DNA from: Nonomuraea helvata
Lineage (GTDB): Bacteria > Actinomycetota > Actinomycetes > Streptosporangiales > Streptosporangiaceae
Assembly (NCBI RefSeq): GCF_039535785.1
Contig: NZ_BAAAXV010000009.1
Span: 2,418,001 to 2,482,000 of the forward strand
DNA: 64,000 bases
Direction: 5' to 3'
The notes below the pieces were generated by a model. The model ran no database searches. It was not told the origin of the DNA and was given only the letters and a program-made list of their open reading frames with translations. Position 1 is the stretch's first letter, and each line of letters starts with the position of its first letter. Below are positions 1 through 7,693 of the stretch, piece after piece. The translations under genes were made by a program, and so were the position numbers.

Positions 1-533
1 CGGCCAAGGACGTGCTCGCCCGTGAGGGCGTGGCAGCCTGCACGGCGCGCGCGGTCGCCGACGCCAGCCCTCTCACCAAGAGCGCCATCCACTACTACTT
101 CAACGACATCAACGAGATCGTCGATCGCGCCGTGTTCGCGCACGTCGACACCATGCTCGACGACCTTCGGCGGGTGGCGGGGGAGACGGCGGACCCGTAC
201 GAGCGGCTGCTGCGCGTGGTGGACGCCTACCTCACCACGTTCGCCGACAAGCCGCACGCGGCGTTCCTCTGGTTCGAGTACTGGATCAACGCGGGACGCC
301 GCGACTCCCTTGACGTGGCCGACCGCATGCTGGGCGAGGTCCACGCCCTCCTGCTCGACCTCGTGGCCGAGCTCGCACCGGAAGGCCCCGACAGGACCGC
401 CCACGCGCTGGTGTCCTGGCTGCTGGGCACCATCGTCCAGCAGCACCTCCGGCCGAGAGCGGCCGAGGTGCTGCACGACGAGATCGCCCTGATCCTCACG
501 TCCGCCTCCGCCGCACCGCCTCGCGGCGCATAG
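1..533 (+). CDS. TetR-family transcriptional regulator, 5' truncated by window edge
   Basis: The reading frame is open to the left edge (codons from base 3), so the true start lies outside the window. The visible part begins inside the helix-turn-helix: TARAVADASPLTKSAIHYYF is a typical TetR recognition helix ending in the Y-x-x-F turn, followed by a helical ligand-binding domain that starts FAHVDTMLDDLRR. About 176 residues are visible against a usual 190-210, so only some 15-30 residues are missing. TetR proteins are cytoplasmic dimeric repressors released by a small ligand. The ligand and target cannot be told, because the likely divergent or upstream partner is not in the window. Confidence 0.85.
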   Translation, partial: AKDVLAREGVAACTARAVADASPLTKSAIHYYFNDINEIVDRAVFAHVDTMLDDLRRVAGETADPYERLLRVVDAYLTTFADKPHAAFLWFEYWINAGRRDSLDVADRMLGEVHALLLDLVAELAPEGPDRTAHALVSWLLGTIVQQHLRPRAAEVLHDEIALILTSASAAPPRGA

Positions 534-702
534 CATCCCGCCACCCGGCCCCGGTCACCCGCTCAACGGACCCCAGCCCGCAGCGGCGGTGCGCTCAGTG
601 GTGGCGCATATCTCACCACCGGGAAATATCCGATCTGCCGCGGGCGACGTGGCAAGATTGAGCGGGCCGGACTGTGGCGAGTTTGCCGATTGAGGAGCAC
701 GG

Positions 703-1608
703 ATGGCGACTGCTCACGATAAGGGTGACCTGGCCGAAACACCCGGTAAGGATGCCGCCCGGTCCGGGCCGACCGCGCTGCGCATCCTGGTCGGGGCGCA
801 GCTGCGTCGGTTCCGGGAGGCCGGCGGGATCTCGCGCGAGGACGCCGGATACGCCATCCGGGGATCCCACTCCAAGATCAGCCGCATGGAGGGCGGGCGC
901 ACGAGTTTCAAGATGCGCGACGTCGCCGACCTGCTCACCCTGTACGGCGTGGCCGACGAGAAAGAGCGCGAGGCCGTGCTCGCCCTGGCCAAGCAGGCCA
1001 ACGAGCCCTCCTGGTGGCACGACTACCGCGACGTGGTCCACGACTGGTTCGAGGACTATCTCGGGCTCGAGCAGGACGCCGCCCTGATCCGCACGTACGA
1101 GGTGCAGTTCGTGCCCGGCCTCCTGCAGACCGAGGAGTACGCCCGCGCGATCTTCAGCCTGGGCAACAAGGGCGAGTCCGCGGAGCGGATCGAGCGCCGC
1201 GTCGAGGTGCGCATGCGCCGCCAGCGGATCCTCGCCCCGCCCATGTCGCGCAAGCTCTGGGTGGTGCTGGACGAGGCGGTGCTGCACCACCGCGTCGGCG
1301 GTCCGGAGATCATGCGGGCCCAGCTCGAGCACCTTGACCGGATGGCCGCGCAGCCCAACATCACGGTGCAGGTGGTCCCGTTCACCGAAGGCTGGGTCGT
1401 CGGCGGCGTCGGACCCGTCACCATCCTGCGTTTCGCTCAGGCCGGGCTGCGCGACGTGGTCTACCTCGAGCAACTGGCCGGCGCGCAGTACCTCGGCAAG
1501 GAGTCCGAGGTGCTGCCGTACCAGACGCTGATGGACGAGCTCGGCGTGCAGGCCGCGCCCGCGCCCGACACCCCGGCCATCCTGCGTAAGATCATCGACT
1601 CGCTCTGA
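703..1608 (+). CDS. HTH regulator of the Scr1/DUF5753 family
   Basis: 301 residues. Residues about 28-85 form a lambda-repressor-like HTH (LRRFREAGGISREDAGYAI, then SKISRMEGGR). The rest matches the DUF5753 domain by its hallmark stretch (FEDYLGLEQDA..IRTYEVQFVPGLLQTEEYARAI) and the late motif VQVVPF. Such proteins are abundant in mycelial actinomycetes and usually precede a small DUF397 protein, with which some act like antitoxin/toxin-type regulators. Here no DUF397 gene follows: the next gene is a convergent methyltransferase 3 bp beyond the stop. ATG at 703 is preceded by GAGGAGCACGG, a fair ribosome site. The target is unknown. Confidence 0.85.
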   Translation: MATAHDKGDLAETPGKDAARSGPTALRILVGAQLRRFREAGGISREDAGYAIRGSHSKISRMEGGRTSFKMRDVADLLTLYGVADEKEREAVLALAKQANEPSWWHDYRDVVHDWFEDYLGLEQDAALIRTYEVQFVPGLLQTEEYARAIFSLGNKGESAERIERRVEVRMRRQRILAPPMSRKLWVVLDEAVLHHRVGGPEIMRAQLEHLDRMAAQPNITVQVVPFTEGWVVGGVGPVTILRFAQAGLRDVVYLEQLAGAQYLGKESEVLPYQTLMDELGVQAAPAPDTPAILRKIIDSL

Positions 1609-1611
1609 CCG

Positions 1612-2442
1612 TCACGGTTTGCGGCCCACCCCGCAGAACGCGTCGACCTCCGGGGGCAGCCCGAACACGTCGGACTCCAGCTGCCAGCGGGAGACCGACA
1701 CGATGCCGGGATCCACGAGCTCCAGCCCGTCGAAGAAGCGGGCGATCTCCGCGGGGGTGCGCAGCCGGTACTCGTACACCTCGCCCTTGTCGCGCAGCCG
1801 CTCGGCCTCCGCCGCCGCTTCGGGCTTGACGGTGTTCGTGCCGTCCTCGAACACCAGGTAGCTGCCCGAGGGCAGCGCGTCCATCAGGTGCCGCACCAGC
1901 GCGCACGCCTCGTCGTCGTCGAAGATCGTGCCCATCACGCCCAGGAGCATGAGCGCGGTCGGCCGGCTGAAGTCCAGCGTCTTGGACGCGAACTCCAAGA
2001 TGGTGTCCGGCTCGCGCACGTCGGCCTCGATGTAGTCGCACGCCCCTCGCGGGTCGCTGGCGAGCAGGGCGCGCGCGTGCACCAGCACCAGCGGGTCGTT
2101 GTCGACGTAGACGACCCGGCTCGCCGGGTCCACCCGCTGGGCCACCTCATGGGTGTGGTCGACGGTCGGCAGGCCCGTGCCGATGTCCAGGAACTGCCGG
2201 ATGCCGGCCTCTCCGGCGAGATGCCTGACGGCTCGCCCCAGGAAGACACGGGTGTGACGGGCGATGTCCTCCATCCCCGGATAGACGTCCCGGAGTTTCT
2301 CCGCGAGCTGCCGGTCGACAGGGTAGTTGTCCTTGCCGCCCAGCCAGTAGTTCCACACCCTGGCCTGGTGCGGCTTGCTGGTGTCGATCCTGGAAAGGAG
2401 TGCGGGGTCCAGGGGTGAGTCGTCCGTCACGAAGAGCTTCAC
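1612..2442 (-). CDS. SAM-dependent methyltransferase, DUF574/Methyltransf_19 type
   Basis: 276 residues. The N-terminus carries the family signature (PHQARVWNYWLGGKDNYPVD), then the SAM-binding motif FLDIGTGLPT followed by a VVYVDNDP acidic loop and LMLLGVMG. These single-domain methyltransferases are very numerous in Streptomyces and relatives and mostly have no known substrate. It converges on the DUF5753 regulator. The start at 2442 lies behind an AAGAGGTGAAG sequence; the ATG overlaps this purine stretch closely, so a slightly different start is possible. The 166-bp region to the next divergent gene is A/T-richer than average (TACGTATGTATGCAT near 2466-2480) and probably holds both promoters. 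Confidence 0.85.
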   Translation of the reverse strand: MKLFVTDDSPLDPALLSRIDTSKPHQARVWNYWLGGKDNYPVDRQLAEKLRDVYPGMEDIARHTRVFLGRAVRHLAGEAGIRQFLDIGTGLPTVDHTHEVAQRVDPASRVVYVDNDPLVLVHARALLASDPRGACDYIEADVREPDTILEFASKTLDFSRPTALMLLGVMGTIFDDDEACALVRHLMDALPSGSYLVFEDGTNTVKPEAAAEAERLRDKGEVYEYRLRTPAEIARFFDGLELVDPGIVSVSRWQLESDVFGLPPEVDAFCGVGRKP

Positions 2443-2608
2443 CTCTTATGTCGATATGTCGCATCTACGTATGTATGCATCTTGCGAGGCTTTTGCCTTT
2501 GTATCAGGCGAGCTCGGCGGTGTCATTGGGGCTCAGTGATAAATCCGCTGAACCCGCGCTGCCGGAGGGCCGTACCTCGCTGTAGGGCGAGATGGGGAGG
2601 TCGGCCAC

Positions 2609-3196
2609 ATGCGCCGCCGGATCACGAGTGTGAGCGTCGGGCTGCTGCTGTCGCTGTCGCTGGTCGGGGCACCGGCGGGTGCGCACGGCGCGTTGCAGAA
2701 ACCGCTCAGCCGGGCGGCGGCCTGCGGCGCCGACAGCCCGCTCAAGACACGACCGGCCGCCTGCCGCGCGGCCGTGGTGGCGAGCGGCAAGGCCATGCCC
2801 GCCGACTGGGACAACCTGCGGGTGGCGAACGTCGCGGGCAAGGACCGCGAGGTGATCCCGGACGGCAAGCTGTGCAGCGGCGGCATCCCCGAGTTCAAGG
2901 GGCTCGAAGTCCGCACCTATGTCATCAAGGGCCGCCTGCCCTCCGGCAGGACCGGTCGCCACCTGATCTATACGATCTGGCAGAACTCCGACACCCCGGA
3001 CACCTATTACTCCTGCTCGGACGTGATCTTCCGTACCGCGGCGGCGGTCCAGGCCCGGCCCCGGCCGGTGGCCTACAGGACCACCGGTTACACCGGCATC
3101 CCCTGGCTGGTCACGGTGGCGGCCCTGTGCTCGATCGGGGCCGGAGCCATGGTCGTCCTCATGGTCCGGCCGCGTCGTCGTCAGGGCCACGGCTGA
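2609..3196 (+). CDS. AA10 lytic polysaccharide monooxygenase-like protein with internal deletion, membrane-anchored
   Basis: 195 residues. A signal peptide ends at AGA|H, placing His26 as the first mature residue, as in AA10 copper monooxygenases (HGALQKPLSR). The following Cys, the PDGKLCSGGIPEFKGL block and the near-terminal GRTGRHLIYTIWQ and YYSCSDV blocks are all typical AA10. However, residue 101 (FKGLEV) runs straight into RTYVIKGRLPSG. The roughly 45-60 residues normally between, including the second histidine of the copper brace, are absent without a frameshift. A C-terminal transmembrane helix (about residues 158-180) and a basic tail follow, unlike secreted AA10 enzymes. Catalysis is therefore doubtful; it could be a decayed enzyme or a wall-bound binding protein. 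Confidence 0.75.
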   Translation: MRRRITSVSVGLLLSLSLVGAPAGAHGALQKPLSRAAACGADSPLKTRPAACRAAVVASGKAMPADWDNLRVANVAGKDREVIPDGKLCSGGIPEFKGLEVRTYVIKGRLPSGRTGRHLIYTIWQNSDTPDTYYSCSDVIFRTAAAVQARPRPVAYRTTGYTGIPWLVTVAALCSIGAGAMVVLMVRPRRRQGHG

Positions 3197-3200
3197 GAGA

Positions 3201-3875
3201 TCAGGGCTCTGAGATCTCCAGGAGGGCGGTGCTGAGCCCGCATACCGCCGTGATCAGGTGCTCGCCCAGCCGGCGCCACGACTGCTCGGCGTCGGCCACG
3301 GCAACCAGCCCGCTGGCCAGGTCGCCTTCGAGCTCGGCGCACATGTGCACGACGAGCAGGCGGATCATGGCCCGGTACTGGGCGGACAGGTCGGGGTCAC
3401 GGTCCTGCCTCGGGGGCCAGAGCTTCTCCAGTCGTTGGAACGAGGGCGTCCGCATGCTTGCCTGGGTGGCATGCTCGCGCAGGGAGGGCTCGACGACGGC
3501 CTGGGCGAGGAAGCGCCCGTACCAGGACGGTGTGCCCAGCTCGATGTGGTGCTCGATGTGCGGCGTGAGGATGCAGGTGATCCACCTTCGGAGCGACACC
3601 TCGCCCGACGCCTCCAGCGCGGCCACCATCGGGATCCGGTGCTCGTCGATGGCGGCCGCGTGGCGGGCCAGGATCGCCTGGATCAGCTCGTCACGGGTGC
3701 TGAAGTGGTATTGGACGGCGGACTTGTTGCGCTGGCCGGCCGCCTCGCTGATCATCCTGATCGAGACGTTCGCGAACCCGTGCTCGGCGTAGAGCCGTTC
3801 GGCGGTGTGCATCAGCTTGTCTCGGGCGCGCGTCGATCGGGGAGACGGCGTGGCGACCGCCGTACTGACTTGCAT
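3201..3875 (-). CDS. TetR-family transcriptional regulator
   Basis: 224 residues. N-terminal HTH at about residues 18-65: LMHTAERLYAEHGFANVSIRMISEAAG then KSAVQYHFSTRDELIQAIL. The C-terminal domain is helical, probably for ligand and dimerisation. The gene is on the same strand as, and 60 bp downstream of, the P450 gene, so the two are likely co-transcribed. The palindrome upstream of the P450 is the obvious candidate operator, which would make this an autoregulated P450 repressor (inference). The ligand is unknown. It ends 4 bp from the stop of the convergent LPMO-like gene. Confidence 0.85.
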   Translation of the reverse strand: MQVSTAVATPSPRSTRARDKLMHTAERLYAEHGFANVSIRMISEAAGQRNKSAVQYHFSTRDELIQAILARHAAAIDEHRIPMVAALEASGEVSLRRWITCILTPHIEHHIELGTPSWYGRFLAQAVVEPSLREHATQASMRTPSFQRLEKLWPPRQDRDPDLSAQYRAMIRLLVVHMCAELEGDLASGLVAVADAEQSWRRLGEHLITAVCGLSTALLEISEP

Positions 3876-3935
3876 GGCTGATCCTTGATCTCTTCTTTCT
3901 GCACCGTCCCCCGACGATTATCGCCCCTTACCCGG

Positions 3936-5159
3936 TCACCACGTGACCCATACGTCCTGGAGACCTCCGGTCATCCCGCCGGTACGCATCCGCAGATCCT
4001 CGGGAGCGTCGCGCAGCCGCAGACCTGGCAGCCTGCGCGCCAGCGTGTCGAGCACGACCTGGAGCTCGACCCTGGCCAGCGGCTGCCCGAGGCAGTAGTG
4101 CGGCCCCGCGCCGAAGGTCAGGTGCTGGTTGCTGTTCTGCCGGCGCGCGTCGAACCGATCCGGATCGGCGAACTTGCCCGGGTCGCGGTTGGCGGCGGCG
4201 ATGCTGGGGATCAGCGTGGCGCCGGCGGGCACATCGACGTCGCTGAGCGTGATCTCCTCGGTGAGGTACCTGGGCACCCCGCCGATGGCCGACAGCGTGC
4301 TGTCCAGGCGCAGCACCTCCTCGACGGTGCCCGGCACCAGGTCGAGGTCGTCGACCACGGCCTCGAAGCGCTGCCGGTCGGCGAGCAGCATCGCCATCAT
4401 GATCGAGATCATGTTCGAGGTCGTCTCGTGGCCGGCCAGCAGCAGCCCTCTGACGGTGCTGATCAGCTCGGGCTTGCTGAGCCGGCCGTCCTCGGCGTCG
4501 GTGATCTGGGTCAGCTCGCTGAGCAGGTCGTCGCCGGGGTTCTCCCGGTTGTGGTCGATCAGGTCCGACACGTACGCGGTGAACTCCTGGTAGGCCTGGT
4601 CGACCTCCTCCTGGGTGTTGCGCGTGAGCGTGAGCATGGTGGTGGACCAGCGTGCGAACTTGTCCTGGTCCTCGGGCGGCGCGCCGACCAGCGCGCAGAT
4701 GACCCGCACGGGAAGCGGCAGCCCCAGCCCGGTCGCCAGGTTGCCAGGGGAGCCCTTGGCCAGCATGCTGTCCAGCAGGTCGTCGGCCATCGCCTGGACC
4801 CTGGGCCGCCACACCTCCATCTTCCGTGCGGTGAACCAGCGGCTGAGCAGGCGTCGCCACCGCATGTGGCCCTGCCCCTCGCTGATGTCCATGGTCTCGT
4901 CCCTGCGCCGGTTGAACAGGCCGCCGTCCTCGGTGGTGGCCAGCCGGGCGGCGCCCTCCCTGGCGAGGTTGCGGCTGAAGCGCGGGTCGGCCAGCACCGC
5001 GCGGGCGTCGTCGTACCTCGTCACCAGGGTGGCCACGTCGCCGCTCGGCAGCCGTACGTGCGCCACGGGGCATTTCTCCCGCAACTCCGCGAGCTGCGGC
5101 GGCGGCTCCAAGGCCGTGGGACGGTCGAACGGGAACTCCGGGATCGCGTCAGCAGTCAT
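3936..5159 (-). CDS. Cytochrome P450
   Basis: 407 residues, the usual bacterial class I length. Canonical motifs are present in order: I-helix LLLAGHETTSN with the acid-alcohol pair, K-helix EEVLRLDS (E-x-x-R), and heme loop FGAGPHYCLGQPLAR with the cysteine ligand. A normal monooxygenase that needs ferredoxin and reductase encoded elsewhere; none is adjacent. Resemblance is to actinobacterial CYP105/107-type enzymes for macrolides and xenobiotics (inference). It leads a P450-TetR transcription unit; its start at 5159 lies 40 bp from a perfect palindromic operator. The substrate is unknown. Confidence 0.92.
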   Translation of the reverse strand: MTADAIPEFPFDRPTALEPPPQLAELREKCPVAHVRLPSGDVATLVTRYDDARAVLADPRFSRNLAREGAARLATTEDGGLFNRRRDETMDISEGQGHMRWRRLLSRWFTARKMEVWRPRVQAMADDLLDSMLAKGSPGNLATGLGLPLPVRVICALVGAPPEDQDKFARWSTTMLTLTRNTQEEVDQAYQEFTAYVSDLIDHNRENPGDDLLSELTQITDAEDGRLSKPELISTVRGLLLAGHETTSNMISIMMAMLLADRQRFEAVVDDLDLVPGTVEEVLRLDSTLSAIGGVPRYLTEEITLSDVDVPAGATLIPSIAAANRDPGKFADPDRFDARRQNSNQHLTFGAGPHYCLGQPLARVELQVVLDTLARRLPGLRLRDAPEDLRMRTGGMTGGLQDVWVTW

Positions 5160-5198
5160 CTTCGTCCTTCAGCTCGAAAGGCCCGACGCTTCCGAATA

Positions 5199-5214
5199 TA
5201 AGGCGACCGCCTTA
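5199..5214. promoter_or_regulatory. Palindromic operator between P450 and secreted hydrolase
   Basis: TAAGGCG-AC-CGCCTTA is a perfect 7-bp inverted repeat with a 2-bp centre, in the A/T-rich divergent gap. The size and symmetry suit a TetR dimer. The nearest TetR gene is the one downstream of the P450 (3201-3875). It lies 40 bp from the P450 start and 75 bp from the hydrolase start, so it may control one or both promoters. Confidence 0.6.
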
Positions 5215-5288
5215 ATAAGACAATCGCCGCGACTGGGTACGGGTGCCGTATGCCTCGCATGTATATACTCAGGGTATAGTCCCACGAC

Positions 5289-6461
5289 ATGATCGCTCTC
5301 TCCAAGGCAATCCGCCCGCTCGCCGTGGGCCTGCTCGCAGTGACGGCGACCGCCGGCCTCTTCTCCGCGCCCGCGGCGTCCGCGTCCGCCACGCCGTCTC
5401 TCCCGCGGCCGACCGGAGCGCATCCGGTCGGCACCACATCCCTGCATCTCACGGACACCTCCCGCCCGGACCCCTGGGTCCCCACGGCCAAGGCCAGGGA
5501 GCTCATGGTCTCCCTCTGGTACCCGGCCAAGGCGCCGGGCCGTGACCGGGCGCCGTACATGACGGCGAAGGAGTCGGAGCTCCTCCTGAAGGCCAGTGAG
5601 ATCACCGGGGTGCCCTCCGACGTGCTGAGCAGGACCCGCACCAACGCCTTCACCGATGCCAAGCCGGCGGGCCACAGGCACGGCCTGCCCCTTGTCGTGC
5701 TCTCGCCCGGTTTCGGCAAGCCCAGGAGCGAGCTCACGGGGCTGGCCGAGGAGCTGGCGAGCCAGGGATACGTGGTGGCCGGGATCGAGCACACGTACGA
5801 GAGCGTCGCCACCACCTTCCCCGACGGACGGGTCACCACGTGTGTCGTGTGCGAGATCGACAAGACCCCGACGTGGTGGGAGAAGCTGGAGAAGAGCCGG
5901 GCGGCCGACGTCTCCTTCGTGCTCGACGAGCTGACCGGGTCGCACCCGAAGTGGAAGGGCGCTCGCCTGATCGACTCCTCTAAGATCGCGATGGCCGGCC
6001 AGTCGGTCGGCGGCGCGAGCGCCATCACCACCATGGTCGCGGACTCCCGGGTACGCGCCGGGATCGACATGGACGGGACCACGGACGTTCCGCTCCCGGC
6101 CGACGGGCTGTCACGGCCGTTCATGTTCCTGGGCAGGCAGTCCATGTACACGCCGGGAACCGGGGACGAGGCCGCCTCGTGGGAGCGTGACTGGAAGAAC
6201 ATGACCGGCTGGAAGCGCTGGCTTGTCGTGACCGGGGCGGTGCACGTCTCCTTCACCGACTACGGCCTGCTGACTGATCAGATCGGCGTCGACTCCGGAG
6301 CCAAGCTGCCCGGCGCCCGATCCCTGGAGATCACCCGCCAGTACGTGCGCGCGTTCTTCGACCTGCACGTGCGCAAGCAGGCGCAGCCGCTCCTGGACAA
6401 GCCGTCGGCGCGTTACCCGGAGGTCAAGTTCTGTGCCCCGGAGAAGAAGACCTGCGCCTAG
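5289..6461 (+). CDS. Secreted alpha/beta hydrolase, PAF-acetylhydrolase/dienelactone-hydrolase-like
   Basis: 390 residues with an N-terminal signal peptide cleaved near ASASA (about residue 33). The nucleophile elbow is GQSVGG, preceded by LVVLSPGFGKPRSEL (oxyanion region) and the loop SQGYVVAGIEHTYES. The late GAVHVSFTDY supplies the catalytic His. This arrangement is that of the PAF-AH isoform II-like secreted esterases common in Streptomyces. Two pairs of cysteines (CVVCE and C-terminal CAPEKKTC) suggest disulfides. Possible roles are lipid or polyester ester hydrolysis outside the cell; the substrate is unknown. The ATG follows TATATACTCAGGGTATAGT, so a promoter very close to the start and a short leader are likely. 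Confidence 0.82.
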   Translation: MIALSKAIRPLAVGLLAVTATAGLFSAPAASASATPSLPRPTGAHPVGTTSLHLTDTSRPDPWVPTAKARELMVSLWYPAKAPGRDRAPYMTAKESELLLKASEITGVPSDVLSRTRTNAFTDAKPAGHRHGLPLVVLSPGFGKPRSELTGLAEELASQGYVVAGIEHTYESVATTFPDGRVTTCVVCEIDKTPTWWEKLEKSRAADVSFVLDELTGSHPKWKGARLIDSSKIAMAGQSVGGASAITTMVADSRVRAGIDMDGTTDVPLPADGLSRPFMFLGRQSMYTPGTGDEAASWERDWKNMTGWKRWLVVTGAVHVSFTDYGLLTDQIGVDSGAKLPGARSLEITRQYVRAFFDLHVRKQAQPLLDKPSARYPEVKFCAPEKKTCA

Positions 6462-6470
6462 CCTGTGACC

Positions 6471-6498
6471 GCGGCCGGGGCGGGTCAGCACCGGCCGC
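6471..6498. terminator. Inverted repeat between convergent genes
   Basis: GCGGCCGG (6471-6478) pairs with CCGGCCGC (6491-6498) across a 12-base loop, between the convergent hydrolase and protease genes. No T-run follows. A bidirectional terminator is the simplest reading. Confidence 0.4.
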
Positions 6499-6510
6499 AC
6501 GGTCGGCGGC

Positions 6511-7596
6511 TCAGAGGGTGTTGGCGCGCTGTGCCGCCTGGTAGACGGCCATCGCCTCGTTGCCGAAGAACGGGCCGAACATGAAGTCGGGGGCGAAGTT
6601 GTACTTGAAGCTGTTGACGGAGTTCAGCATGCCGAGCCCGGTGGACTCGTTGAAGTTCTGGAACCAGGGCCCGCCGCTCGCTCCGCCGGTCATGTTGCAG
6701 CGCAGCCCCTGGTCCGTGGTCATGACGGTGTCGTTGAACGTGCGCCCGCTGCAGTAGATCAACCGGGAGCCGTCGAACGGCGCCGCCGCCGGGTAGCCGA
6801 AGGAGAACATCTGCCGCCCCCTGGGCTGGTTGAACGCCACGCCCTGCCCGCCCACGACGTCGGTCAGCGTCCGCCCCTGCAGCGGCGCGACCACGGCGGC
6901 GGCGACGTCGAAGTTGATGTCCTCGTTGGCGTTCCACTGCTGGGTCGTCAGCAGCCTGGTGGCCACCCACGTGCCGAACGGGCGCCGGCCGTTGTCGAAC
7001 CCGGGGACGAACACCCAGTTCCGGTGCGAGGCGCCGTCCAGCTTCACGCAGTGCCCAGCGGTCATCACGACGCTCTCGTTGGCGCTGGTCACGGCGGAGC
7101 CGGAGCAGGACGCGTTGTTGCCGTCAGCGGTGGTGAAGAAGACGCGCCCGGTGGTGCGCACGACCGCGCCGCCGTCGGTCCAGCGCAGGCCCGGGCTGTT
7201 GGGCACCGCGGCCACCTGCTGGACGTCGACGGCCGCGGTGCCGCGTACCGACCATGGGGAGCCCTGGACGGTCGAGGCGGCCCCGCGGGTGGTCCAAGGG
7301 GTGCGCCGGATGGTGGTGTCGGAGGCGCCGCGGGTGGCCCACGGGTCGCCCTCGGTCGGCCCGCCCGAGCGGGTGCGTCGCGGCCTGGGCGTGTCCAGCG
7401 GCTGCGCCGCCAGCATGCGCTGCGGCGTCCAGTACTGCTGGACGCTCCTGGCCTCCGACCAGGAGTCCGCGGCGGACCACCCGGCCGGCCTGGGGTCGAG
7501 GCCGTTCGTGGTGCCGGCCTGCGCGGTGCTCACAGGGGCCAGGGCGCCCGCCACGGTGATCGCGACGGCGGAGAGCAGGACGACTCTGCGGTGCAT
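6511..7596 (-). CDS. Secreted trypsin-like (V8/glutamyl-endopeptidase-type) serine protease
   Basis: 361 residues from the ATG at 7596, chosen because GGGAGGT lies 5 bp upstream; a longer reading to 7647 lacks a site. Signal peptide to about residue 28 (STAQA). The chymotrypsin-fold triad is visible: His182 in VMTAGHCV, Asp230 in NFDVAAAVV, Ser307 in GGASGGPW. Cysteines flank these sites. The propeptide (about residues 75-125) holds three tandem repeats of about 15 residues with the core PW-x-x-RG-x-A, each a possible processing or self-binding motif. The protein is presumably exported and autoactivated. It faces the hydrolase tail to tail. Confidence 0.88.
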   Translation of the reverse strand: MHRRVVLLSAVAITVAGALAPVSTAQAGTTNGLDPRPAGWSAADSWSEARSVQQYWTPQRMLAAQPLDTPRPRRTRSGGPTEGDPWATRGASDTTIRRTPWTTRGAASTVQGSPWSVRGTAAVDVQQVAAVPNSPGLRWTDGGAVVRTTGRVFFTTADGNNASCSGSAVTSANESVVMTAGHCVKLDGASHRNWVFVPGFDNGRRPFGTWVATRLLTTQQWNANEDINFDVAAAVVAPLQGRTLTDVVGGQGVAFNQPRGRQMFSFGYPAAAPFDGSRLIYCSGRTFNDTVMTTDQGLRCNMTGGASGGPWFQNFNESTGLGMLNSVNSFKYNFAPDFMFGPFFGNEAMAVYQAAQRANTL

Positions 7597-7693
7597 TCGT
7601 ACCTCCCGAAACCGGAATCTGCCGCATGGAGGTACGTACGCGGACATCCATCCGCCTCAAGGCATAAGCAAATGGATATAGCTCAGGCCGCCC

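Noticed and set aside
3928..5073. Long alternative frames opposite or alongside the P450 and other genes
   Set aside because: High G+C creates long open shadow frames; these have Arg/Ala/Pro-rich composition and no motifs.
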